Assembly (NCBI RefSeq): GCF_003144115.1
Contig: NW_020312000.1
Location: 374,117-438,116, forward strand
DNA from: Tilletiopsis washingtonensis
Lineage: Eukaryota; Basidiomycota; Exobasidiomycetes; Entylomatales
Length of the DNA stretch: 64,000 nt
Direction of reading: 5' to 3'
Shown: piece by piece, positions 42,573 through 53,383 of the stretch
How the letters are laid out: each line of letters opens with the position of its first letter
Numbering within the stretch: the stretch's first letter is position 1
Position numbers and translations under genes: made by a program
Notes under the pieces: model-generated
Databases searched by the model: none
The model's input: only the letters and a program-made list of their open reading frames with translations
Told to the model about the DNA's origin: nothing

Positions 42573-44059
42573 ATGTCGCTCCTCCTGCGGCCGCTCCTGC
42601 CGCTGCCGCGCCTCTCGCGCGCCTTTGCGTCCGTCTCGCCACCGACGCTCTCCGAGGTGCTCGACGGCGCTGCACCGCACGCCAGCGGCTCCTCGGCCTC
42701 ACTCACGCCCGCACAGCGTGCACGGCGCGCCAACCTGAGCCCGCAGGAGCTCACCGCCGAGATCGAGCTGCAGCGCGCACGCAAGCTGAAGGAGTATGAG
42801 GACCGCATGCGCATCAAGGCTATGGAGTGAGTGCAGGGCAGGCGTCCGGCGAGGTGGAAGGCGCAGAAGTGTGCTGGCTGCGGCGTGGAGGTGGTTCGCC
42901 GTGCTTTCGCTCGCAACAAGGTCCATCGACGGCACATCTTGTCGCCACACTCACGACGGCCCAACCCTGCCCTCCGCTTCCTGCCGACTGGTGCCTCAGG
43001 CAAGGCCTCTCGCTGGACGAGCTCAAGGCGCAGGCGCGCGAGCGTGCTGCTGCCAGCGCCGCGGCGAAGCGTGCTGCACACGCCGACGTCACGGCCGAGC
43101 AGCGTGCTAAGATGAGCGCCATCGAGGAGCGCGACATGCGCGTGGCATCCGAGATCCGCGAGCGAGCGGAGAAGGAGGCCAAGCGGAAACTAGAGAGCGG
43201 CGAGCTGGGCAGCGGGCCGGGTGGGCGAGGGAGCGTCAAGGTGAGGGCCGCCGACGCGAGGATGACGGGCTTGTGCTGATGGCTTTGCCCGCACCAGCCC
43301 CTCTCGCAGATCCTGGACCTGCAGCGTGTTGCCTCGCAAGACGCTGCGACGATCAGCGAGCTGTGGACGGGCTATCACTCGCTGAAGAACAAGCTCTCGG
43401 CGGTGATGCCCGCCTCACTCTACCGCGAGATGTTCGCGCGCGGACAGCGCTATCCGCAGTTCGTGCTGCCGCTGCCGCGCACCATCACCGCCGCCGAGGA
43501 GGCAGACGACATCCTGCCGCCGGAGAAGAAGCAGGGCTACGAGATGCACCTCTGCGAGTGGGCTGCGCTGCCGCCGCCGCCGGCACTGCCAGGCAGCAAC
43601 ACGCAGGACGGCCCCGCGCCGCGTCCCAGCACGGTGCTCTTCACGCCGCTGGCCGAGTACAAGCTGCGGCAAGAATTTGCACAGCCGCTGCTCGTGCTCA
43701 CGCACTACACCGACTTGGCAGCCAGCAAGGGCATCGTGCTGATGCGAGGCGATGTGACGGCACACGAGAATGCCTCTGCAGCGCCGACGGGCTTCGCCGC
43801 TGCTGCCGCTGCTGCGGCTCGCGGCGCCAGCGAGGAGGAGCAGGCCAAGCTCAAGGCGCCGCTGCAGGCCGAGGCCAGAATGACGCAGCAGGACGCCCAG
43901 CTCCTCGTGCTGGCGCTGCAGCGCTTCTACATGCCACCCACCACCAAGGCTGGCGAGGAGGGCGCAGAGACGCGCGCCAAGCTGCTCGCCGACTTCCACG
44001 AGCGGCCAGAGGAGTTTGACCTCGCAGCGCTCTGCAAGGCCGCGTTCCTGCTCTCGTAG
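42573..44059 (+). CDS. ATP11: Mitochondrial F1-ATPase assembly factor ATP11 (ATPAF1)
   Basis: Exons 42573-42826, 43000-43240 and 43298-44059 give 418 residues. The N-terminus MSLLLRPLLPLPRLSRAFAS is a mitochondrial presequence. A charged coiled-coil-like segment (LDELKAQARERAAAS and following) leads to the ATP11 domain: LSQILDLQRVAS, ISELWTGYHSLKNKLSAV, YPQFVLPLPR, EMHLCEWAAL, LFTPLAEYKLRQEFAQP, LVLTHYTDLAASKGIVLMRG, LQRFYM. ATP11 is the matrix chaperone that binds the F1 beta subunit before assembly. Compared with yeast ATP11 there is an added Ala-rich insert (about residues 330-370). An upstream in-frame ATG (42461) exists, but starting at 42573 leaves a cleaner presequence. The promoter overlaps that of the tRNA. 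Confidence 0.93.
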
Positions 44060-44180
44060 CCACCCACACACGCGCAATCATAGAGCACGCAAACGGGCCT
44101 TGGAGTGCAGCAGGGTGTCTATTGGTCTAGCAGCGTGACAGTGCAGTGGCGGAGCAGGCGGAAGAGCGAGCGTGTGCGGG

Positions 44181-46485
44181 TCATCGTGAGCGGGGCAGGT
44201 CAGACGAGGCGGCGACGCGCTCAAAGTGGTCGATGCTGTCGACGAGGCTGGTGTCGTGCGGCTCCTCGGCCTCCCAGTCCTGGCGGTCCGCCTTGCTCTC
44301 TGACGCGTGCGCCATGGGCGAGTACGGCCGGTCGGCGCCCAGCGTCGAGATCATGGGGCTCTGCGCGAAGCGCACGCTGTTGCGCTTGGCGCGCCGCTCG
44401 GCCAGCGACGAGGCCATGTCGGCCTGCGAGAGCGGCCGCAGCGGCACCTGGCGCATCTCGGCTTGCCGCGCCTCTTGCGAGTCAGACGAAGAGCGCCGCA
44501 GGAACGGCAGCTCCTCCTCCTCCAGGTCCTCATCTTCGCCGTCCGACGCCTCGTCGTCGCTGTCCAGCTCGTCCACGGCCGCGGACGCGATGCTGAAGAT
44601 GTAGAAGAAGACGCCAATGCACAGCCCGATGCCCACGACGCCCGCGACGCGCTTCAGCGTGCGTGCCGTGTCGGTCGGCGCCTCCTTCGCCGCCTCGCCC
44701 TCGCCGGCGGCGCCGTTGTACGCGGCAAAGTTCTTGATCGTCGTGCCGATACCCGTGTGCACGAGGAGCTTGGGCAGCGCAAGCGCTGTGCACGTCGTGT
44801 ACGTCTTGAGCGTGAGCGTGGGCGAGGAAGCAAGCAGCGTGTTCTGCAAGAGGGTCTGTGAGCCAGTGCAGGGGCAGGAAGCCTTGCATCGCGCACCATG
44901 AGGTTGTACGGATACGGAGCGAGCCGCACGAGGAACAGCAGCTTCGGGCGCTTCTCAATGGCTCGCACGACCTAGTGCAGGCGATGTGAGCCGGCAGTCT
45001 ACCGCTTGGCTCAGCTGCGCTGACCTTCTTGAGCCCGCCGCTCTTCTCGAGCAGGCCGCGCATCCAGCCCTTGAGGAACGTGCGCGAGAGCAGAAACACA
45101 ACGATGGCGCCGCTCAGGGCCGCGATGTATGCCACAATGAAGCCTTGCAGCAAGCCGAAAGAGAAGCCGCCGAGGACGATGAGCGTCGAGTAGAGCGGCA
45201 GAGGCGCTGCGCAGGCCACGAGGTCAGAGGAGCGCCAGCATCAGCACAACAGCACTACTCACGAAAGGTCGTGAGGAAGATGAGCGAGCCGAGAATGATG
45301 CGGCCCTTCAGGCCAAGCCCTTGCAGGTACTTTGACAGATTGTGCAGGCCTAGGAGAGGCAATGCATGAGCCAAGCTGCACCGGCGTCATAGCCAGCATG
45401 CCTGCACTCACCTTGGAAGACCTGCGTATGCCAAGTGAGCACGCACGCCGTGCTCGAGAGGCTCACGACGAGCCAGATGAGCAGCGGCGTGTAGGCATTC
45501 ATCCACTCGGGCCACCAGAGGCGGTTGCCCTGCTCGTCTCTGAACGCCTTGTCTGCGGCTCGGGCCCGCCCGCGCACGTCGAGCAGCAGCGCGTGCGCCG
45601 AGGAGCGCGGGTGCGAGACAATGTGGGCGGCACAGGAGAAGGCGTGTGCGATCTTCTGCGGCAGCGGCGTCGGCGGCAGCTTTGTGCGGCGAGCGCCGCG
45701 ACGCAGCCGCACGGCTCCGCGCCGTGCCGCTGGCCGCACAGGCGGGCTGAGCGGCAGAGACAGACTCTGATGCCCACTCGCCGAACCGTCGCCGGAGGAG
45801 CTAATGCTCGAGAGCGAGGCGGACGTGGCGCGTGTCGTGTGCGAGAGCGGGTGCGTGGGCACCTCGGACGAGCCCGAGCCCTGCCGCGACGGCCGGTAGA
45901 TGCTCGGCGTCGAGCCTCGCCGGATAGCGAGCAACGGCGACGAGCCGTGCGGCGAGGTGCCGGCGTGTCCCTTGTGCAGCTCATCGTCGTCGATCGGCGA
46001 CGACATGCGGTCGAAGACCGTCACGGGCGAGCCGACGCGGCGCGAGACTGAGAGCGAGCCGCGCGGGTGTGCGGTGGTGATGCTGCGGTGCAGTGTCAGT
46101 GGGAGACTCGCGGCTAGGGGAAGGAGAGTTGGTCCTGATTGCAAGCCGCAACAGCCGAGAGCCACTCAGCGCTGGCAGTGCAGCTGCTTGCTGGACCACG
46201 TTCCATCTCGCTGGCGAGGTCACTTCTCCTGACTACTCACTGAGGACTCGCCGGCCGCTTTCCGCCCTCCCAGCCCATGTGCACATCATGCGCGTGTCCG
46301 TCCCGGCTCGAGCCAGCGGCCATCGCGGCAGCGACAGGCACCGAACGGCGCTTATGCGGCGATGCTGGGCCCGGCGATGCTTCCCTGATGGCGGCGTGCG
46401 CCCCACTGCCGCTGCCCTCGGGCGGAAAGCTGGGCTGCGGCAGCTCGTAGAGCGGCGTGGCGCCCGGGTGGGCAGCACTGGGCAT
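44181..46485 (-). CDS. TVP38: Golgi SNARE-associated (VTT/DedA) membrane protein TVP38
   Basis: Six exons (46485-46241, 46082-45412, 45349-45263, 45206-45025, 44971-44897, 44843-44181) give 640 residues. The core has a transmembrane helix (PLLIWLVVSLSSTACVLTW), then LYSTLIVLGGFSFGLLQGF, VAYIAALSGAIVVFLLSRTF, KRPKLLFLVRLAPYPYNLM and GVVGIGLCIGVFFYIF. This is the VTT domain order of TVP38/TMEM64 proteins of late-Golgi vesicles; relatives (VMP1, TMEM41B) are lipid scramblases. The first 240 residues are a Ser/Pro/Arg-rich cytosolic tail, longer than in yeast. The C-terminal tail is acidic. The intron after 45025 has the donor GTCAGC; all others are GTGAGT or GTGCGC. The 46485 start depends on the first intron, which joins in frame. 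Confidence 0.88.
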
Positions 46486-47379
46486 GGCGAGGTAGGTGCA
46501 CCCGCAGCAGCGCTAGATATCCGCGGCGAGAGCACAGTCGGCAGCGAGGAAGAGCAGAGGCGACGAGTGAGGAAGGCGGCAATGCCTGGCGCAGAGACGT
46601 GCCGCTTCGCTTCGCGCAGCTTGGCCGCAGTCGGGCGCGATTGGGCGTGAGAGCGCGACACTGCTGGCTCGACTTGAGCACGGCGCACGGACGGAGCGAG
46701 AGGATGGTGAGAAGAACAGAAGGAGCGCTGTGGTGCGGAATGAAGCGGCGCTGGCTGGACAGGGAGGCGCTGGGCCCCGCCGAGCAGCTCGCCGAGGCGA
46801 CGCCGCCTTCAGCTTGCTCCGCTGGCCCGCCGCCGTGCGCCATGCAGCCACAGCGCGCCGTAGCGCCCCGCCGAGGGCGTGCCAGAATTAGCCGCGCCCT
46901 CTCCGCACTTTGGGCCCTGGGCGTCGCAGCCAGAGCGCCTCATTCGCACGCCTGCTACTCCTGCCTGTCACCCTCACGCGGCACTCTCCTCTCGACAGGC
47001 GGCAGCGTGCAGCATGCGGCGACGGCCATCTCCCGCAGCGTGCCGAGCGGCACGGGCAATCGCGAATCTCCAACTCGCTGCAGCTGGCGGCTGCACGCTG
47101 CTGCACGCCGCGGCACCGCCACACTCCGACTCCGCCTTGGCTCGCGCACGTGCGCAGGGGCAGGCCGTGCCTAGCCGACTCCCGAACGTTGCCCAGGGGG
47201 CTAGCCTCCTCCTTCGCACCGTGCTCTCATGCTTCAAGAGTAGCCAAAGCATTGCGCTGCCGCACTGGCCTTGCGTGGGTCAGATGTGTGGATTAGTGTC
47301 GCGTGTGTGTGGTGTGACAAATGCAAGTGTGGAGCAGGAACGAGACAGGCGCTATGGTACAGGCCGCGAGGCGGTGGTA
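46486..47379. other. 894-bp spacer between TVP38 (upstream side) and the carotenoid oxygenase (3' side)
   Basis: Both flanking genes are on the minus strand, so this contains the TVP38 promoter and the 3' flank of the oxygenase gene. Frames on both strands are low-complexity with no domain. A short AT-rich, G/T-repetitive patch (about 47283-47335, GTGTGTGTGG) lies close to the oxygenase stop. Confidence 0.5.
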
Positions 47380-49428
47380 TCAAGTCGAGACAGGAACGAG
47401 GGCAGACGGCGCCGCAGCAGCGACGAAAGCCGGGGACGCCGCAGCAGAGACGACGGCAGCCGAGGCCGCCGCAGCGACGACGGCCGTCGATGCCGCTGCC
47501 GCAGGGACGATGGCGGAAGAGGCGGCGCCGCCCGTCGCAGCACGAGCCCACGTCCGCACCGCCTCGTGCGGCACCGGCTCCTGCGCCGCAATCTCGGCGG
47601 CGTCGAAGAAGTGGCCGTGCAGGCCGTACGGCACGCGCTGCGGCAGACGGATGCGAGCCACGACGTCTTGCATGCCGCGCGCCTCAAGCACCCACAGCTC
47701 GCTCTGCGCATTCGGCAGCGCCACGCCGTCGGCGTCCAGACCAGCGCTCTCGTCGAAGACGAAGAAGACCAGCCAGCCATCGTCCTCGGCAGTGGCGTTG
47801 GCTCGCGGCACAAACGTCGCCTCCTGGGCGTAGTGGTGCTCGGGCAGGGCAAAGATGCGCACGGCGGAGTCGGCACCCTCGCCCGCCTCTTGCGCGGCGA
47901 TGAGCTCCTGCACGGTGCGGCCATCGACGACGTCGTCGACACCGAGCGTCTCGCCCGCCTCGCTCATCTTGGCGGCACGCGCCAGCAGCGTGCCGGCGTC
48001 GATCTTGGCCAGGCAGTCGATCTTGGCCGACTTGCGCCCGAGGCCGGCGTCAAAGGAGCCGGAGCGCATCGAAGCGCCGTAGATGAAGTCTGCGCGGCGT
48101 GTCGAGTACGCCTGATTCATCGTCGGGAACTCAAAGGGAATCGCAGAGAGCGCGAAGGACGCCTGCGGGCGCAGCGAGGCGTCCGACGGATCCGTCGTGA
48201 AGCGCCAGTAGTGCAAACGACACGACTCAGGCGCGCCGTTGAGCGGCAGCGCATGCGGCGGCGGCACCGTGTGGCCGGCGCTGTAGATGAGCGTGGCGCT
48301 GTTGAGGCGGCAGGCCAGCAGCGACACGGTGGCGGCGGCGTCGTCGTCCCAGGCATTGGCCGTGTGGAAGATGAGGCAGGCCTGTGCTTCCTCGAACCAG
48401 CGAACCGCTTCTGGTGCGTGGCGCGGGAAGATGCCGTAACGTGTTGGGCCGAGGTGGTCGTAGTGCAGGATCGGCCGGCCGCGCACGATGTTGCGCGGAT
48501 CGAGCGAGAGCGGCAGGTCGAGGATGAGCGTGTGTGACGCCGAGACGCCAAAGTCGTGCATCTGCTTTGGCTGTGCCAGGCCAGGCACGGCGCGGCCGAT
48601 GATCGGCGCCGGACAGACGGGCGCCTTTTCGGCGCGCTGCCGCGGCGGAATGACCGTGACGCGCAGGAACGGCTCGAAGAAGGACATGTGGTAAAGCAGC
48701 AGCTCGCCGCTGACGGGGTCGACGTGCGGGTGCGCCGTCGTCATCTCGGCAAAGAGACCCGCCAGGCCGGCCTTGCTCCAGCCGCGCGCCGACTGCGGAT
48801 CGTGCTCGGCGCCCGTCCACCAGCCGGCCGTCTCCATGCCGGGCAGCAGGATGCGCATCGGCGGCCCGCTCTCGCAGCCGGCGTACGCCTTGCCGTCGTG
48901 CCACCAGATGCTCGTGTTGGCGACGCTGATGCGTTGCACCGCCAGCTTGGCCGGGTGCCACGGCAGGAACGTCGAGAGGCAGAGCCAGAGCGCACGCACG
49001 ACGTGCAGCAGCACGCGGAAGAGCGTAACGTGCGGCGAGGAGAGCGTGGCGATGCTCGGCAGGATCGGGCGCGTGGCGGAGGCACTCGTGGCCATGAGCA
49101 CGTCGGTGAGGACGTCTGCGCAGCGTGAGCGGCGTGGCAGTGCAGAGCATGCGCGTGGCTACTCACAGCGGTTGATGAACTCGGGCTGCACGCTGCCGTC
49201 GTGGCGGCGCGCAAAGAGCACGCCGGTGAGCATGCCGTCGCCGTCGAACCAGTGGGCGTCGCGCTCGCCGTCGGCGTCGGCGCTGGGGTTGCCGCCGTTG
49301 CGCACGTACTGGCCGCCGACGAGCTCGTGCGGGATGGCGCCCGTGTACGTGCACGGCGTCAGCGGCAGCTCGCGCTTCACGGGCGCATAGTTGCCCGCGA
49401 GGTACGGATGCGCCGAGGAGGATGCCAT
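47380..49428 (-). CDS. CCO1: Carotenoid cleavage oxygenase (beta-carotene/apocarotenoid type)
   Basis: Exons 49428-49167 and 49115-47380 give 665 residues. The fold and the four iron-binding histidines are recognisable: TTAHPHVD (about 211), QMHDFGVSASH (about 274), FHTANAWDDD (about 336) and PYGLHGHFF (about 586). The start YVRNGGNPSADADGERDAHW and DGDGMLTGVLF match the conserved first blade. In smut fungi the related CCO1 splits beta-carotene to retinal, the opsin chromophore; substrate specificity cannot be read from sequence. After the last histidine motif the protein runs on for about 75 residues. The final 50 are almost only Ala, Ser, Val and Thr in trinucleotide-like repeats. The hydrophobic stretch FRVLLHVVRALWLCLSTFLP (about 115-135) may tie it to membranes. 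Confidence 0.9.
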
Positions 49429-50173
49429 GGTGAGGGGCAGTGCCGCAGGGGCGCGGCGCCCGGCTGAGGGTGTGAGGTGGCTGCGCGGTGCAGTGCGGTG
49501 AGGGTGCGCGGGTGGTGGTGTTGCGAAGGACGGAGAGAAGCGAGCGTGCGATGGAGCTGGCCCGGCTCCCTGTCCGCTGCGGCTGACAGGCGCAGGCAGC
49601 GAGCCGGCGGCTCAGATCCGGTGATGAGGGCGGCGCGCCGGCGTGCGGCAGAGCGCAGGGTGCAGCGTGCAGGCGCGTGTGCCGCGGCCGGCCTTGGTCC
49701 CACGCGCGCGATGACGCAGCGACGCGCGCCGCCGCCGGGCTTGCTCCCTCCTCCTCTCTGCCTTCGCCGCGGCCGCCTTGACCTGCAGCTGCAACGATCC
49801 GCTCGTTGCATCTCTGCACCTGCGAGCCCTCCATCATGAGAAGTGCCGCGGCTCGCTGAAGGCTCCGGTGCGGCGAGGCGTGCCGGCCGCGGTACAAGCT
49901 GCAGCCACCTTGCTGCCGCGGCGATGTGGAGGGCGCGCGCCGCCGCCGTCTGCAAAAAAGAATGTAGGCGTGCGGCGCCGAGATCGGGCAGGCCGGCAGC
50001 GGCTGCACGCTCTGCGCGCCGACGTCACCCGCCAGCCACTTTGTCCCACGGCTGCGGCATCTGCGCCTCTGCTCCTCTCTGAGCACCCCTCGCAGCCGCC
50101 GAAGTGTCCCGCAGCGAGCTCAATCAAGGCCGTACATTGCTCGCGCGCTTAGCTAAGCACGGCTGCGCCCCTC
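49429..50173. promoter_or_regulatory. Upstream region of the carotenoid oxygenase and 3' flank of the hydrolase
   Basis: 745 bp without a gene. The minus-strand leader next to 49428 is C- and A-rich (CCTCACACCCTCAGCC type). A CGACGTCAC half-CRE lies at about 50019-50027. Nothing else is convincing. Confidence 0.45.
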
Positions 50174-51551
50174 TCACGCTTTCAGCACGCTGTCGAGGAA
50201 GGCGGCGACCTGCTGCACCTGCTCGACGTGTGGGTGCCACGCCTGAGGGAAGGGAGCGCATCAGCGAGAGGCATGCCTCGGGCGTTGCGCTGCCGACGCA
50301 CAATGTCGAACATGTGATCCGCACCCTCCATCACGATCTGCCGCATGTGCAAGTCAGCGAGCTGGTCTGTGACGCGGCGGCTGGCTTCCTCACGAGCTCA
50401 GCGCGCACGCCGGCCTTCTCGAGCGCGGCCGTGAGCTGCTCGGCGAGGCGGAACGGCACCAGCACGTCCTTGGTGCCGTGCAGCGTGATCGTCGGCGGGT
50501 CTGAGAAGCGGCTGTCAGGCACACGGCTGGTGTGGAGCGGACAAGGCACGCACACTTGGCGTCGAAGAGGTGCGCCGGCGAGCCGGGGTACTTCTCCCAG
50601 TCGGCCTTGTTGCCCTCAGGGCCCTCAGCCATGCCGTCAAGCAGCCCTTCGTTCTGCAGATTACAGCGGTCAGTCGACGCCCCAAGCTCCGCGGCGGTGC
50701 ACCCACACAGCTGTACGGGCTGAGCATGTTGCGCAGCACCTGCTCCTGCGACATGGGCGCATCGAGGCCGATCTCCTGCAGCTGCTGCGTCGAAAGGCCA
50801 TTGGCCTGGCAGATCTGCTCGATGGCTGCGTCGGGTAGCTGCAAGAAGCGGAAGATGTTGAGGTAGTTGCCGCTCAGCGGCTTGCCGGCGCCGGCCTTGG
50901 CTTGCGAAATGATGCCGTCGAGGAAGGGCTTGGCTTGCTCGATGCCGGGAATGGCCATGGGCACCGGCGCGGGCTTGCCCCACTCTGGAGCGCAGATGAG
51001 GCGTCAGCATGGCACTGCAGCGCCGAGCGTTCGCCTCTTACCGCCGGCGATGAGGTCCCAGGTGCCGTACATGTTGACGTAGGCGGCCGGACGCGGCTCT
51101 GCCATCTGCGCATGACTGCCGATCAGCAGCGTGTCGCTTTCAGCCGCACTGCGCTGCCACTCACCGCGCCGAGCAGCGTTGCCGTCCAGCCGCCAGCGCT
51201 GATGCCGAGCACGATGCCCTTGGCAGCGTCGATCACTTCCTCTCCCACTGTAGCATTGAGCTGCTGCGTGGTGAAGCGCCAGGCCTCGAGCATGTCCTGC
51301 ACGGCACACGTAGCATCGCACTCGGGAATGAGGCGGTAGTCGGCGCTGATGAAACCCCATGCTTTGGCCTGAGCAAGCGCCAGGCTCCACAGGCGCACAT
51401 CCTTGCGGTCGCCGCCCGAGCCGCCGCCGCCGTGGATGCTGAAGAGGAATGGCGCCGGCTGAGCGCTGCCGGAGGGAGGCGCGTAGTAGTCGAGCTGCAG
51501 CGCAAGGCCGGAGGCCTGCGAGTATGTGAAGGTCTGCGGCGCCGTCACCAT
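50174..51551 (-). CDS. Alpha/beta hydrolase (carboxylesterase/lipase type)
   Basis: Seven exons (51551-51165, 51105-51042, 50984-50707, 50653-50554, 50500-50394, 50337-50302, 50242-50174) give 346 residues. The oxyanion-hole motif is HGGGG (about 40). The nucleophile Ser118 lies in GISAGG. The acid is Asp288 in LHGTKDVLVPF, and His320 is in EGADHMF. No signal peptide is present, so it should be cytosolic. It resembles BD-FAE/hormone-sensitive-lipase-like esterases, but I cannot name the substrate. Each intron was chosen because only that join keeps frame. The donors after 51042 (GTAAGA) and 50707 (GTGGGT) are less standard than the GTGAGT/GTGAGG/GTGCGT ones. Exons of 64, 36 and 69 nt are notably short. 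The intron before the last exon separates the catalytic His from the C-terminal helix. Confidence 0.82.
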
Positions 51552-53383
51552 GGCTGCGAGTTGAGCTGATCTTGGGAGATGGTGGTGGAGAGGAGGATGG
51601 CGAGCACAGCCTCGACCTCGTATCTGCCACGTCGGCTTGCCCGTGTGAATCGCTGGACAGGGAGTGGCCCGAGTGCGCGTGCCTGCATGGCATTCAGGAA
51701 CGACGGAAGCCAGCTCCGGAGCATTCGAGAGGCAGGCCTGCTGCAGACACGCACCGAGGGTATTTCCAGAGCATGCGGCAGCACAGCATGCAGCGAGAGT
51801 GCACTTGGCGGTGCAGGAAGGAGCGGAAGCTTTCGAGCGGCTGTTTCGCACCCCTGGTGAGTGCAGGACCGACGCTGGCTCGTGCGTGGGAGCGCGGAAG
51901 CAAAACGGCACGGCGCGCGCCGCGTGCTGTGCCTCGCAGCCAGTCGAGTGCTCGGTGGCTGCTGCCGCCCTTCAGTTCCTTCTCTCACCCCGTCTGCTCG
52001 CACACTCCTTTGTCGTGCGATCGCCGCTCTGAATAGCAGCTAGGCATCTCCTAGCGGAAACAGGCCTGTGCAGTCCAGAACACGATCCGCTAAGTGTTGC
52101 CACGGTCGTGCCGCGATCCCGATGGCCCTGCGTGCCTTGCGGCGCGGTACCCCTGACGACGGCGGTGCGGCTCGGGCCGCAAGATGAAAGGCGGCCACAC
52201 GAGCCATGCTTCTGGGTCATCCTCACGGACGGTCGGGACTTGCTGGCTGCATCACAGACCTCTGAGCGAGAAGCATTACTTTGCGCCAGGCATGAGGAGC
52301 GGGTGCGCTTGAAGGGCCCGGGTAGACAGTGAGGGCGAGGTCTTCCGGACCCAAGGCAGTTCTCGCTCCAACACCTTCAGCTGCAGCAGCCACACGCTCG
52401 GCGTCCGGGGCCACCAGGAACGTGGTCGCACTCGCCATCAGATGCCGCCATTAACCTGGTCGTGGTGCTGCCGGCGGTGAGTCGCAAGCTCCGCAGCTGG
52501 CTCGGCTGGCATGCGCACGTGCAGGCCTTCCTTCTCGAGCCTGCACTGCTCGCTGCTGAAGGCGGAGCTGACAATTTGAAAGTCTGCTGCTCTTCACGCC
52601 GAGGTGGGAAGTTCTGTGAGCGCGAGTTGCGGGCGCTGGACGCTGCGTTCCTCGGCTCCGGGCGGCTCGAGGCGTGGCTTGGCGAGGGGTGCCGGCGGCA
52701 TGCTTCTGGCGCCTCGGCGTTGCAGCGCTGCTGCATGAAGGCTGGGCAACATGCAGGTATTCTGCGGCGACGATCCAGCAAGCCGTGGCGCACCAGACGT
52801 GTCGACAGCGAGAGCTTCGCAGCATGGAGACGTTCCTCAGGGTGCAGTGCCGAGCGGGAACGGCGGAGGAAGCACGCCTTGGACACGCGCCGCCGCCGCC
52901 GCCGCCGCTGCCGCTGCCGTACCCCGACGGTGCCGCTGCCGCACGCGCGGCATACGCCCGCCGGCACGTTCGCATCGTGCAGCGTGCATGAAGCCTCAAG
53001 CTCACGCATGTCAAGGCCGCACCGCACCGCTCTCCTCCGCATCACGAGGCGCGCTAAGGCGCCCGGTCACCAACCCACACGCCAAGGCCTTCGCCGACGC
53101 TGCGCTTCTTCGCGCGCCACTCGCTTGGCCCACCGCACACAAGAATGCCGCCCGTGCGCTACTGCCCGATGCAGATGCGTGCGTGAGAGAGGTGCTGCGC
53201 CGGTGCCTGACTCGACTGCCTCGAGGTGGTGTGCTTGTGGCGGCACAGGCAGCACCCTGAGCAACGGCGAGGAGCGGTCCGCTCCGCACCGGCGGGCGAG
53301 AAGCTTCGCACAACCTCAAAAGGAGGTGCGCCGTGCCTCCCTCTCACGACGATCCGCACACCTCCTCCAAGCCCCTCTCCGCC
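51552..53383. other. 1.8-kb stretch without a supported gene (divergent: hydrolase and phytase-like genes)
   Basis: This is the longest gene-free stretch in the window. A (CCG)n tract lies at 52889-52918. The minus-strand frame 52438-52223 (MASATTFLVAPDAERVAAAA start) looks mildly protein-like but has no upstream or downstream exon partner that I can defend. The 80 bases before 53384 form the leader of the secreted esterase gene. No tRNA, repeat family or element is visible. Confidence 0.45.
52889..52918. repeat. CCG trinucleotide tract
   Basis: An uninterrupted run of about seven CCG units followed by CTG/CCG variants in the non-coding stretch between the hydrolase and the phytase-like gene. 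Simple sequence. Confidence 0.7.

Noticed and set aside
42461-42575. Upstream ATG (ATGTGGTCAGCTG) as the ATP11 start
   Set aside because: It would lie only about 10 bp from the TATA element and would weaken the presequence. The ATG at 42573 gives a typical mitochondrial targeting signal.
52223-52438. A 71-residue minus-strand frame starting MASATTFLVAPDAERVAAAA
   Set aside because: It looks mildly protein-like but no neighbouring exon, domain or splice pattern supports a gene.
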